Source: Rhodocyclaceae bacterium
Lineage (GTDB): Bacteria; Pseudomonadota; Gammaproteobacteria; Burkholderiales; Rhodocyclaceae
Direction: 5' to 3'
DNA length: 64,000 nt
Assembly (NCBI GenBank): GCA_020445945.1
Contig: JAGRFQ010000013.1
Location: 68,239 to 132,238, forward strand
Under the pieces are notes generated by a model, which was not told the DNA's origin, ran no database searches, and saw only the letters and a program-made list of their open reading frames with translations. This document shows positions 26,452-34,212 of this stretch, one piece after another (the stretch's first letter is position 1; each line of letters starts with the position of its first letter). Made by a program: the position numbers and the translations under genes.

Positions 26452-27429
26452 CTATTTTTCGCGGAATCCGGACACGCTCATCAGCGCCAGCATCAGCGTC
26501 GCGACCAGCATGCCCATGGTGAAAATCACGGTGGCTTCGTACTCCTCGCAGACCGGCTTGAAGAGCATGAAGGCCGTGAATGCTCCGATCGCGCCGGCCC
26601 ACGCCGCAGCCAGAAAGTAACCCCGACGCGTCGGGTCAATATGGCGCGCAAAGACAAACATCAGCGCGCTGGCCGGCACCACGACGAGGAAAATCACGCC
26701 CGACCACGCCGTGCTCAGCGGCACGAACCACGGCGCCGGCGGATTCACGCAGCGCCCGTCGGCCGCGCTCTCGAAGAGCTGATTCAGCGCCCAGTACGGC
26801 AGGCCGCGCCCATCGGTGAGCGTGCTGCTGGCGACGAGCAGATTGCCGATGACGGTCGCAACGGTGAGCGCCACCGCCACGACCAGCGCGGTGGCTATCA
26901 GCACATTCACGCGATGGAGCTGGCGCGCAGTGGCCGAGGGAATGTCGAGCGCGATGATCTTGGCCAGGCGCGTCACGTCGTCGCGCCAGCGGCTGTCGCC
27001 GATCGAGATCGCATTGAAACGGGTCAGCGGCCGAAGTGATTCGGGGAGCTCTTCGGCGCGCGGCATCGGCGTGCCCTCGACCAGCACCGGATAGACCGGC
27101 ACCCCCGCTTCGAGCGCAGCGCACACCTCGTGAGCAACCCAGTCGTCGGCATCGTCGAGGCGCCGATTGCCCGCGTCGTCGCACGCGCTGAGCCAGTCCG
27201 GACCGATCAGCACCACCACCGCATCGGCGCTGCCGAGGGTGTCGCGGATCACATCACCGAAATCGGCGCCGCCGGCAATGCCCTCGACATCGCGAAAAAC
27301 ACGCGAATCACCAAAGTAGGCCACCAGCGAATCCGCCAACCGACCGGCAACCCACTGCGTGTCACCGCGGCGATAACTGATGAAAATGCGCTGCTCGCCC
27401 TGGCGCACGCCCGGCACCGCTGTCGGCAT
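26452..27429 (-). CDS. TIR domain protein with four C-terminal membrane helices
   Basis: A 325-residue protein. Residues 13-160 form a TIR domain: RIFISYRRGDTQWVAGRLAD, RVFRDVEGIAGGADFGDVI, VVLIGPDWL, then DDWVAHEVCAALE with a WxxxE motif (W97, E101, putative catalytic glutamate) and VLVEGTPMPRAEELPESL. Four hydrophobic helices follow at about 174-199, 235-261, 271-290 and 300-320. The start ATG at 27429 has GGGGAG upstream; a 66-codon frame extension before it is not family-like. First gene of a two-gene unit with SLOG-TIR. Possible roles: membrane-disrupting or NAD-depleting effector triggered by its partner. Confidence 0.87.
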   Translation of the reverse strand: MPTAVPGVRQGEQRIFISYRRGDTQWVAGRLADSLVAYFGDSRVFRDVEGIAGGADFGDVIRDTLGSADAVVVLIGPDWLSACDDAGNRRLDDADDWVAHEVCAALEAGVPVYPVLVEGTPMPRAEELPESLRPLTRFNAISIGDSRWRDDVTRLAKIIALDIPSATARQLHRVNVLIATALVVAVALTVATVIGNLLVASSTLTDGRGLPYWALNQLFESAADGRCVNPPAPWFVPLSTAWSGVIFLVVVPASALMFVFARHIDPTRRGYFLAAAWAGAIGAFTAFMLFKPVCEEYEATVIFTMGMLVATLMLALMSVSGFREK

Positions 27430-27655
27430 CGTGTTCTCCCCTCGGATGACGCGGCGCCCGCCTGCGATCAATCGCCGCGCAGCACACCGCCCGCATACGC
27501 TTACCTTAGCGTCATTCATCCCGTTTTTGTAATTTCGCGCCGCAGGTCGACCCCATCGGCAATCACCGACGTGCCGTACGCGTGTTCCCGCAGAATCCCA
27601 CCTGCGCCAACTCCCGCGCGCCTTCACACCAGATGTTCCCCCGGTAAGCCAGAAA

Positions 27656-27683
27656 GCAAAAAGCCCAGTCCGAAGACTGGGCC
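27656..27683 (-). terminator. Original tRNA-Pro terminator, stranded by the integration
   Basis: On the minus strand GCCCAGTC-TTCG-GACTGGGC is followed directly by TTTTT, a textbook intrinsic terminator. The same hairpin at 35020-35039 near the intact tRNA-Pro lacks the T-run. So this copy is the chromosomal terminator, now 7.4 kb from the tRNA. It may now limit transcription leaving the left end of the element. Confidence 0.75.
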
Positions 27684-27744
27684 AAGTGCTTGATTCTATT
27701 GGTCGGGGCGGCGGGATTCGAACTCGCTATCCCTTGCACCCCAT
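27662..27744. repeat. Left attachment-site repeat (attL)
   Basis: 83-bp direct repeat matching 35019-35101 with three mismatches (27683, 27728, 27730). It contains the 3' CCA and 3' half of tRNA-Pro and the terminator hairpin. The mismatches at 27728 and 27730 fall in the tRNA fragment, as expected for the copy that no longer encodes a functional tRNA. The 485 bp between the TIR operon (27429) and integrase (27915) contain this repeat, the stranded terminator, the integrase promoter and an arm-site repeat; no further gene is seen there. Confidence 0.92.
27700..27744 (-). pseudogene. tRNA-Pro 3' fragment
   Basis: 45 nt matching the 3' half of the intact tRNA-Pro at 35057-35133, from the anticodon loop through TTCGAATCCCGCCGCCCCGA and CCA, with two substitutions just before the T-arm (27728, 27730). 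The 5' half is absent. Displaced remnant of the integration target. Confidence 0.88.
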
Positions 27745-27820
27745 AAAGGTAAGTTGATACACAACGATACGTGGAGAGATCAACATAAAGTTGATATCTT
27801 ACTGTTTTTACTAAATTTTA

Positions 27821-27848
27821 TTGACTTGACGTGTTCAGCGCGTATCAT
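27821..27848 (+). promoter_or_regulatory. Candidate integrase promoter
   Basis: TTGACT, 16 bp, TATCAT in an AT-rich stretch, about 67 bp upstream of the integrase ATG at 27915. The tandem GTGCCATCC arm-like sites at 27876-27895 lie in the predicted leader, so integrase binding could repress its own transcription. Confidence 0.5.
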
Positions 27849-27875
27849 CATGTATCAGTGAAGCACAGGCATTTG

Positions 27876-27895
27876 GTGCCATCCGGGTGCCATCC
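27876..27895 (+). repeat. Left arm-type site: tandem GTGCCATCC
   Basis: Two GTGCCATCC 9-mers with an 11-bp pitch (one helical turn), identical over 20 bp to 34981-35000 at the other end of the element. Likely integrase arm-binding or Xis sites because both flank the att repeats inside the element. Confidence 0.6.
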
Positions 27896-27914
27896 AAAAG
27901 AACGAGGCGCCATC

Positions 27915-29282
27915 ATGGGAAAACTTACGGACTCCGCCATCAAGAATGCTCACGCGAGTGGGCGAGACCTTCAAATCACTGACGGGCGGGGCTTGGTGCT
28001 TCGCGTAGGTCGCGGGGACGGGGAAAAGTCATTTTGGTATCGCTACAAGCGCGGGAACAGTTCGAAATGGGTGCGCATTGGCACCTATCCCACCATGTCC
28101 CTCAAAGACGCGCGGCTGCAGGCCGCACAGATAGACCTTCTGCGCAAGCAGGGTATCGACCCGCTCGAACAGCGCCAGCAGGAAACCGAGAAGCGAGAAG
28201 CCCAAGCACAAGCGAAGGCCCGAGCCGAAGCAGAGCAAGCCGCAAGGATCACGGTTTCCGACCTGTTCGAGCGGTGGGCAACGGTTGACCTGACGCGGCG
28301 AAAGGACGGCGGCGCAGAAGTGCGGCGCATGTTTGAAAAGGACGTGCTGCCAACGCTCGGCACGCGCCCCGTTGAGGATGTGCGGAAAGGGCACATAACC
28401 GGCGTGACAGACGCCCTTCTGGCCCGAGGTGTCCCCCGCATGGCGAAGGTGATTTTTTCGCTCATGCGCCAGATGTTCCGCTTCGCCGTGGATCGCGACA
28501 TCATCGAATTCGATCCGACATCCGCCATTCGGAAAGCCAAGATCGGCGGCAAGGACACCGAGCGCGACCGCGTGCTGTCCGAAAGCGAAATCAAGGCCCT
28601 CGCCCGCCAACTGCCGACCAGTGCAGCCAGTGAGTCCGCGCAGTGTGCCGTGTGGCTCGCCTTGGCGACCTGCTGCCGGATAGGCGAACTGCTGGCGGCA
28701 AGATGGGAGCACATCGACCTGAACGCGGGCACGTGGCGCATCCCGGCTGAAAACAGCAAGAACAGCAAGGAGCACACCGTTTTTCTGTCCCCCTTCGCGC
28801 TGGCCCAGTTTGAGAAACTGAAGGCCACGGCAGACGCCAAGCTGGCAGAAGCACGGGAGCAATCGCCAGACATTCAGCCCTGCCCGTGGATTTACCCGAA
28901 CCGGCGAGGGGATGGCCCCGTGTGCTCCAAGACCGTCACCAAACAGCTTGGCGACCGCCAGCGGGAAGGCAAAGCCCCCATGAGCCGGCGCGTCAAGGTG
29001 GCCCGTGCTTCGTCGCTTGTGCTTTCAGGTGGCAGGTGGACGCCCCACGATCTACGCCGCACAGGGGCAACGATGATGGTCGCACTCGGGGTGATTCCCG
29101 AGGTTGCCGAGCGCTGCCTGAACCACACCGAAGAAAACCGCGTGAAACGCACCTACCAGCGGCACAGCTATGAAAGCGAGATGTGCGAGGGGTGGCGCCT
29201 GCTGGGCGAGCGCCTTGAGCTGCTGACACGCACGGACGCTGACAACGTGGTGACATTCAGAAAGAGCAACGCGGCCGCCTGA
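27915..29282 (+). CDS. Tyrosine-family site-specific integrase (P4-integrase type)
   Basis: Recombinase (455 residues) that inserts and excises the element at tRNA-Pro. The N-terminal arm-binding domain (DUF4102-type, residues about 1-90) has LQITDGRGLVLRV and WVRIGTYPTMSLKDAR. A core-binding domain follows (TVSDLFERWATVDL). The catalytic domain has arginine in TCCRIGELLAARW, HxxR in TPHDLRRTGAT, and the C-terminal LNHTEENRVKRTYQRHSY containing the nucleophilic tyrosine. ATG at 27915 (MGKLTDSAIKNAHA) is preferred to an upstream extension that overlaps the arm-type repeat. It is directly adjacent to attL, reading into the element. Confidence 0.95.
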   Translation: MGKLTDSAIKNAHASGRDLQITDGRGLVLRVGRGDGEKSFWYRYKRGNSSKWVRIGTYPTMSLKDARLQAAQIDLLRKQGIDPLEQRQQETEKREAQAQAKARAEAEQAARITVSDLFERWATVDLTRRKDGGAEVRRMFEKDVLPTLGTRPVEDVRKGHITGVTDALLARGVPRMAKVIFSLMRQMFRFAVDRDIIEFDPTSAIRKAKIGGKDTERDRVLSESEIKALARQLPTSAASESAQCAVWLALATCCRIGELLAARWEHIDLNAGTWRIPAENSKNSKEHTVFLSPFALAQFEKLKATADAKLAEAREQSPDIQPCPWIYPNRRGDGPVCSKTVTKQLGDRQREGKAPMSRRVKVARASSLVLSGGRWTPHDLRRTGATMMVALGVIPEVAERCLNHTEENRVKRTYQRHSYESEMCEGWRLLGERLELLTRTDADNVVTFRKSNAAA

Positions 29283-29362
29283 CCGTATCAGGCAAAGCGG
29301 GCCGTCCGGGTGTTGCAGCACTCAGACGACCCTCACCAATCAGTGAAAAGGAGTTTCACATT

Positions 29363-29578
29363 ATGGCTACACAGAATCATACCCAGTTGCCCGAAGGTGG
29401 AAAGATTGACCATCAGTTTGGCCGCACCTCCCCCGAGTTGCGCGCCCTGGATGACGCGCTGTGTTCCATCGCCGTGGCCGCAGCAGATGCGGGCAACACC
29501 GATGACTCGGATTGGACATATGTCTATATAGCAATCGACGACGCGCACCGGCTGATTGCTGAACAGCGCAGCCAATAA
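29363..29578 (+). CDS. Small hypothetical protein of the element
   Basis: 71 residues, acidic, beginning MATQNHTQLPEGGKIDHQFG, no membrane helix. It has a strong Shine-Dalgarno sequence (AAAGGAG, about 8 bp before ATG), supporting expression. It lies 80 bp after the integrase. I do not recognise the family; short phage-type proteins of the form LRALDDALCSIAVAAADAG are common in mobile elements but carry no assigned function. Confidence 0.65.
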   Translation: MATQNHTQLPEGGKIDHQFGRTSPELRALDDALCSIAVAAADAGNTDDSDWTYVYIAIDDAHRLIAEQRSQ

Positions 29579-29667
29579 AAAGCACTCAATTCAACTTGAA
29601 GGGCTGCCTACGGGCGGCCCGTCGATATATGCAATGCACACATCAACCGATTACGTGAGGGTTCCAG

Positions 29668-30117
29668 ATGGAGGAAATCGAGATTTCGTTTTCACTTGAT
29701 AGGCTGTTGAAGCACTTCGAACGCGATCACAGCAAACCGAGCAAGGAGCCCAAAGAGGCTCTGCGAGATGTTCAAGAGGGGGCATGGCTTTTCTTGAAAG
29801 CTTTGGCGGGTGGACGGCGGGACGAAGAAACACTGATTTACGCCCAGACCTTGGCTAAAGCCATTCTGAAAGCCTATGGCGACGCTGAAACCAAACAGCG
29901 CCCTCACGCCATCATGCGCGCAATTGGCATATCCGGGCGTCGGAGCAAATGGGAAGCGAACTCTTGGGAAATTGAGGTTGCCAAGTGCTTTGGTGCTTCC
30001 GAAGAGCAAGCCATTCGCGAGCTTCAGAAGGCCGGAAAAATCGCCGACCCGACTCGCAACCCGAACGTCGACGAAATGAACACCCGAAGGCAGTTGAACC
30101 GAGTCAAGAAGCGGTAA
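29668..30117 (+). CDS. Hypothetical protein of the element
   Basis: 149 residues, helical and charged, no signal or membrane segment. It starts MEEIEISFSLDRLLKHFERD and ends in a basic stretch (TRRQLNRVKKR), perhaps nucleic-acid binding. A putative GAGG-like site precedes the ATG. Located between the integrase and the AlpA-like gene. Family not recognised. Confidence 0.65.
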   Translation: MEEIEISFSLDRLLKHFERDHSKPSKEPKEALRDVQEGAWLFLKALAGGRRDEETLIYAQTLAKAILKAYGDAETKQRPHAIMRAIGISGRRSKWEANSWEIEVAKCFGASEEQAIRELQKAGKIADPTRNPNVDEMNTRRQLNRVKKR

Positions 30118-30160
30118 GTCTAGACAAGAGACTTAGACCCCACCTACACCCATCAGCAAC

Positions 30161-30205
30161 GATGCTCCTGCCGCCTCAAACCGAGGCACAACAGCTAGGA
30201 GCATC
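30161..30205 (+). promoter_or_regulatory. Inverted repeat sequestering the AlpA-like gene's ribosome-binding site
   Basis: GATGCTCCT (30161-30169) is fully complementary to AGGAGCATC (30197-30205), which contains the Shine-Dalgarno AGGAG for the ATG at 30208. Inside is a second stem GCCTC/GAGGC (30173-30187). In RNA this would hide the ribosome-binding site; as DNA it may be an operator. Either way it is positioned to control the next gene. Confidence 0.55.
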
Positions 30206-30207
30206 GC

Positions 30208-30417
30208 ATGCACACAGTCCCTCAAGCCTGGCGCTCTCGCCCCGTCCAATCGATTCAGGACGGGGTGTCGATCACGACCATGTCACGGGCGCAGCTCTAC
30301 CGGCTCGCCAAGAAAGGTGAACTGGAACTCGTCAAGATCGGTGAGCGTAGAAGCGCAATCACCACCGCATCAATCGTCCGCTTCTTCGAAAAGCGCGGCA
30401 TCTCGGTGGAGGGTTGA
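30208..30417 (+). CDS. AlpA/excisionase-like DNA-binding protein
   Basis: 69 residues with a helix-turn-helix of the AlpA/MerR-like excisionase type: SITTMSRAQLYRLAKKGELELVKIGERRSAITTASIVRFF. AlpA-type proteins activate integrase expression or excision in P4-like elements. ATG at 30208 follows AGGAG within the inverted repeat described above. The stop codon at 30415-30417 is immediately upstream of the primase gene, suggesting one transcript. Confidence 0.78.
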   Translation: MHTVPQAWRSRPVQSIQDGVSITTMSRAQLYRLAKKGELELVKIGERRSAITTASIVRFFEKRGISVEG

Positions 30418-30494
30418 GCAATGGTGATCAGCTCCCCCCCAGGGACATACACCCGAACCCTGGAAAATGTGACAGCCACTTGCTGGCCGCACTC

Positions 30495-32552
30495 ATGAGT
30501 AGCAGAAAACCCGTGCCGGTTGAATCGACGGGGAAAGAAAACAAAAACCCGAAGCAACTAACGGGCTACCTTGAACAGCACGGCAAGACCCTGACTGACC
30601 AGGGTTACCTGATCGTGCCGATCCAGGTCGGCAAGAAAGCCCCCGGCGTCGATAGCTGGCAAAAACTCCGCTCAACGAAATCCCAGGTCGACGACTGGCT
30701 CGCTGGCGGTCATCGCTGGTCGGGTGTTGGTATCCAGACGGCCCGGACCCCGGCGATCGACCTGGACATCCGGGACGAGGACGTTGCTGCCCGCATGGAG
30801 GCGGTCGTTCGCGAGGTGGCCGGTGACGGTCTGCTGCGGATCGGTAAAGCGCCGAAGCGCCTGCTGTGCTTCCGTACGGACGAGCCGTTCCGCAAGATGT
30901 CCTCGGCCAAGTACGAGGACGAGTGGGGTGATCAACACCAGGTTGAAGTGCTCGGCGACGGCCAGCAGTTCGTCGCGTTCCATCGCCACCCGGATACCGG
31001 CAAGCCGTACACATGGCCGACCGGGGACTCGCCGCTCAACATCGCACACGACCATTTGCCGGTCCTGACCGTCGACCAGGCGCAGGAGATCATCAGTCGG
31101 TTTGAAGAGATCGCCGACGAGATGGAATGGTCGTTGGTCCGGCGTGGTCGGCAGCGTGCGGTCGCGATCGACAGCGACAACCCGTTCGTCGAGGACACGG
31201 CCCCCGTCATCATCAGTGATGAGGAACTGCGCAGCCGCCTCATGATGATCCCGAATCCCGAGGACTACGACCTTTGGATGAACGTCGGGATGGCGCTCTA
31301 TCACCAGTATGACGGTGACGACATCGGGCTCCAGGCGTGGCACGACTGGTCGGAGCCAGCGGACAACTACGACCCCGACGCTTTGGATCGCCGCTGGCCA
31401 TCCTTTGACCATAGAGGAAAGAGGCGAGCACCACTTACGGCCCGATTCATTCTCAAGGAGTCCGAAAAAGCTGGATGGATCAGCGGAGTACCTAGCAAAC
31501 GGCTTGACGCTCTTGAAGCTCGGTTCCCCGTCATCCCGGCACACCGGTTCGCCACAACGGCGGCGGCACGCTGGACTATTCGAGGTGTTCTTCCGCAGGC
31601 TGGAATCGTGGTGTTTTTCGGAGATGCGGGTTCCGGAAAGTCCTTTTTTGCCCTTGATGTTTCTATCGCCGTGTCTCGTGACACCGAATGGCATGGGCAG
31701 GAAGTCACAGGCGGCCCCGTTGTCTACATCGCCGCTGAAGGGGCTGGCGGCTTCAGAAAACGTCTGCGCGCCATTGCGAAGCATCAAGGCTTCCCGCTCG
31801 AAGGGATGCCGCTCGGCATCATCAGTGACGCGCCGAACATGCTCAAGGACGATGACAAAGCCCTCGCCCGCGCAATCGAGGCATCAGGCGGCGCAGTCCT
31901 GATTGTCATCGACACCCTTGCAAGCGTCACGCCCGGTGCCAACGAGAACAGCGCCGAAGACATGGGCGCCGTCATTGCCCGCTGCAAGCGCCTTCAGGAA
32001 GCGACCGGCGCAACGGTGCTACTGGTCCACCACTCCGGCAAAGACGCCTCGCGCGGCGCCCGTGGTTGGTCCGGTCTTCGCGGTGCAGTCGACGTGGAAA
32101 TCGAGATCACCCGCAAAGGAGATGACCGGCTCGCCAAGGTCACGAAGCAAAAGGACGGTGAAGACGGCGCCCTATTCCCGTTCCGCCTCCTATCGGTCGA
32201 CCTCGGGCAAGACGATGACGGCGTGCCGCTGACTTCCTGCGTGGTGGAGCACCTGAACACGGTTCCCGAGGGAAGCCGTCGACCGCCGTCCGGATCGAAT
32301 CAACAAATCGTGTTCGATGTGGTCAAGCGCCTGGCTCCGTGCTCGGTGGACGATGTGCTGAAGTCGGCTATCGAGAAAATGCCCCATGACCCGGAAAAAC
32401 GGGATAAGCGCCGCGACCACGCAAAACGCGCACTCGACGGCCTGATTTCCGCAAAGCACATCACCTGCGATAGCCAAGTAATCCGGCTATACGGCGACCG
32501 TAACCCCGTTTGGGACTTCCTCAGTGACGCGTACGAGGGGGATCAATTGTGA
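30495..32552 (+). CDS. Primase-polymerase fused to RecA-like ATPase (element replication protein)
   Basis: 685 residues from ATG 30495. The N-terminal third resembles the bifunctional primase/polymerase (prim-pol) domain: GYLIVPIQVGKKAPGVDSWQ, then TPAIDLDIRDED with the metal-binding DxD, and LEVLGDGQQFVAF-like strands. A PriCT-like segment follows (DYDLWMNVGMALYHQYD). The C-terminal half is a RepA/RecA-type ATPase: FFGDAGSGKSFFALDV (Walker A) and VLIVIDTLAS (Walker B), then LLVHHSGKD. This combination replicates plasmids and satellites. The start is uncertain: an in-frame TTG at 30414 would overlap the previous stop but has its Shine-Dalgarno sequence too close. Confidence 0.85.
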   Translation: MSSRKPVPVESTGKENKNPKQLTGYLEQHGKTLTDQGYLIVPIQVGKKAPGVDSWQKLRSTKSQVDDWLAGGHRWSGVGIQTARTPAIDLDIRDEDVAARMEAVVREVAGDGLLRIGKAPKRLLCFRTDEPFRKMSSAKYEDEWGDQHQVEVLGDGQQFVAFHRHPDTGKPYTWPTGDSPLNIAHDHLPVLTVDQAQEIISRFEEIADEMEWSLVRRGRQRAVAIDSDNPFVEDTAPVIISDEELRSRLMMIPNPEDYDLWMNVGMALYHQYDGDDIGLQAWHDWSEPADNYDPDALDRRWPSFDHRGKRRAPLTARFILKESEKAGWISGVPSKRLDALEARFPVIPAHRFATTAAARWTIRGVLPQAGIVVFFGDAGSGKSFFALDVSIAVSRDTEWHGQEVTGGPVVYIAAEGAGGFRKRLRAIAKHQGFPLEGMPLGIISDAPNMLKDDDKALARAIEASGGAVLIVIDTLASVTPGANENSAEDMGAVIARCKRLQEATGATVLLVHHSGKDASRGARGWSGLRGAVDVEIEITRKGDDRLAKVTKQKDGEDGALFPFRLLSVDLGQDDDGVPLTSCVVEHLNTVPEGSRRPPSGSNQQIVFDVVKRLAPCSVDDVLKSAIEKMPHDPEKRDKRRDHAKRALDGLISAKHITCDSQVIRLYGDRNPVWDFLSDAYEGDQL

Positions 32553-32662
32553 TGCCCCAATCCCCCGATTTGCCCCAATGGGGGTTCCGGGACATGGGGC
32601 ACAACCATGACCGGACATGCCCCAAATCCCCCACCCCCGTATACGGGTGGGGGATTGGGGCA
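32553..32662. other. Origin-like cluster of GCCCC/GGGGC repeats and a long hairpin
   Basis: This lies in the 401-bp gene-free gap after the primase gene. TGCCCCAATCCCCC at 32553-32566 has an exact inverted copy at 32649-32662. Further TGCCCCAA or inverse copies lie at 32571-32578, 32595-32601 and 32618-32632. The segment 32618-32662 folds into an 18-bp stem with one bulge and the loop CCGTATAC. Position beside a primase and iteron-like repetition suggest the replication origin. The rest of the gap (32663-32953) has no gene I can support. A terminator role is less likely: the only T-run (TTTTT) is 14 bp past the stem. Confidence 0.5.
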
Positions 32663-32953
32663 GCGGGAGTGACGCGTTTTTCGGGGGATTCAACAACACC
32701 CCTTCGAACAGAAAAGCCGTCGCCGAGTAACCCGCCAACTGGTGCTATGGCCGGTTTCCCAATGTGTCTAATTCCGGGGCTCAGCGCCCTCCCGCCCCTC
32801 GAACCCCCTCGGGTAGTACCTGATGGGTTACCCGGCAATAGACGTTCCCGCCCCTACTCCCGGTTTATCCGGCAACAGGCGACGCGGAACGATCCGAAGC
32901 AATCCACTTTTTACCCGGCCATCACGGCCACCCACAGCAAGGAGAAGTCCACC

Positions 32954-33868
32954 ATGGAATCACCCGAAAAAATCCAGCAAGCACGGGAGACCGTCGAACA
33001 CCACAAGGCACACATGGCCGAACTGAAGTCTAGGGTCGACGCCTACAAGCACGAACGGGACGAAATCATCCGGCAGGCGCGAGCGGAAGAATCGCGCCTG
33101 CGCAGCGAGATCGAACCCTTGGACGAACTGTTGCGCAAGGGACGGGAGTTGAGCGACGACCAGCGAGCGTTTAGGCGCGATCTGCATGCACGGTTGTCAC
33201 AGGCCGAAACGAAACGCGCCAAAGCCGGAAACGTCGGCATGGGCTCGCATGAGGCGACGCAGGTCAACGAGCAATACAACCGGATGTTGAAGGAACTCGA
33301 TGACCTGGAGTTCGCCGCGACGCCTGATGACGAGCTTCGGGACGAGATGGACAAGGCCAATCAGCAACATGATTGGGCGACGAAAGAGCTTGCACACTTC
33401 GAAGAGTACCAAGAGACCCTTGAAGAAAAGCTTGTCAAAGCTCGCGCGAGTGTAGGCGAGGTGGGGGGCTGGGAAAGCGACTTGGCGGACGCCAAGAAGG
33501 CACATGACTCTTTGGTGGGCACTGCTTACATCGCGCAGAAGAAGCCCGACGCAAAGGCATTGGCAGCCGCTCAAAACAAGGTTGCCGACGCGGAAAGAGA
33601 CCTTGCCGAGGCAAAGGACGAGGTGGACGCTGCGCGTGCAGCAATCCCCGCACTCGAAGGAATGATCAAGGACAACCGGCAATACATCGAAACCCTGACC
33701 GCCCGTCTGGCAGCGGCAGCGGAGGGTCGAGCCAAGGCAACACAACGATTTGCACGGCGTCTGAGGGACGACCTGGAAGCCGAATACGACGAAAAAAGGA
33801 GCGAGATCGAAGAGGGCAAGGTGAACCACTTCCGCAACTGGCAGCACACGGAATCGGCTGAACTGTGA
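32954..33868 (+). CDS. Long coiled-coil protein of the element
   Basis: 304 residues, predominantly charged helices with heptad-like spacing (KSRVDAYKHERDEIIRQARAEESRL, LVKARASVGEVGG, DAERDLAEAKDEVDAARAAI), so probably a rod-like coiled-coil protein. ATG at 32954 follows AAGGAGAA and starts MESPEKIQQARETVEHHKAHM; the frame is open back to 32549 but that part overlaps the origin-like repeats and is not protein-like. It ends TGATG with the next gene. No enzymatic motif is seen. Possible roles are structural or partition-like; unsupported beyond that. Confidence 0.75.
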   Translation: MESPEKIQQARETVEHHKAHMAELKSRVDAYKHERDEIIRQARAEESRLRSEIEPLDELLRKGRELSDDQRAFRRDLHARLSQAETKRAKAGNVGMGSHEATQVNEQYNRMLKELDDLEFAATPDDELRDEMDKANQQHDWATKELAHFEEYQETLEEKLVKARASVGEVGGWESDLADAKKAHDSLVGTAYIAQKKPDAKALAAAQNKVADAERDLAEAKDEVDAARAAIPALEGMIKDNRQYIETLTARLAAAAEGRAKATQRFARRLRDDLEAEYDEKRSEIEEGKVNHFRNWQHTESAEL

Positions 33869-34212
33869 TGAACGGACACCGTTTTCAGGGGGTTCCCGTG
33901 GCCGAACAGGCACCGGGCAAGGGGAAGCCCCGCACAATGGACGCAAGACCCAAGACGCCCCCGAAAACGGCCCTTCCTGAGCGCCCCAGCCTCGTCGACC
34001 AACTTACGGCGCTACGTGCCGACTATGCCCGCCTGGAGCTACGGGAGATCGATCGGGGGTTAGCGAAGATGATGGGGCTCACCTTGCCGGCGTTGAAGGC
34101 ACTGATTGCCTCGGGTGAGTTGCCGAGCGTGCCCTATGGGAAACGGGCAACGCGGGTGCACTGGCGGGACGTGCTGGAGTGGATGCGGGCGAACGGGCGC
34201 CAAACGTCATAG
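33868..34212 (+). CDS. Small HTH-like DNA-binding protein of the element
   Basis: 114 residues. The N-terminal half is disordered and basic; the C-terminal half (DRGLAKMMGLTLPALKALIASGELPSVPYGKRATRVHWRDVLEWM) has the pattern of an excisionase/MerR-type winged helix. ATG at 33868 overlaps the preceding stop (TGATG), so it is coupled to the coiled-coil gene. It converges on the FRG gene with a 6-bp overlap. A second regulator or excisionase is the likely role. Confidence 0.7.
   Translation: MNGHRFQGVPVAEQAPGKGKPRTMDARPKTPPKTALPERPSLVDQLTALRADYARLELREIDRGLAKMMGLTLPALKALIASGELPSVPYGKRATRVHWRDVLEWMRANGRQTS

Noticed and set aside
25254..27429. Thoeris system
   Set aside because: Thoeris needs a ThsA effector (SIR2-SLOG or TM-Macro). 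Neither is present; here SLOG is fused to TIR and the membrane protein also carries TIR.
27745..27810. Short repeats (GTTGATA and GATAC) near attL, considered as CRISPR-like
   Set aside because: Only two or three irregular short copies, no spacers of constant length and no cas genes in the window.
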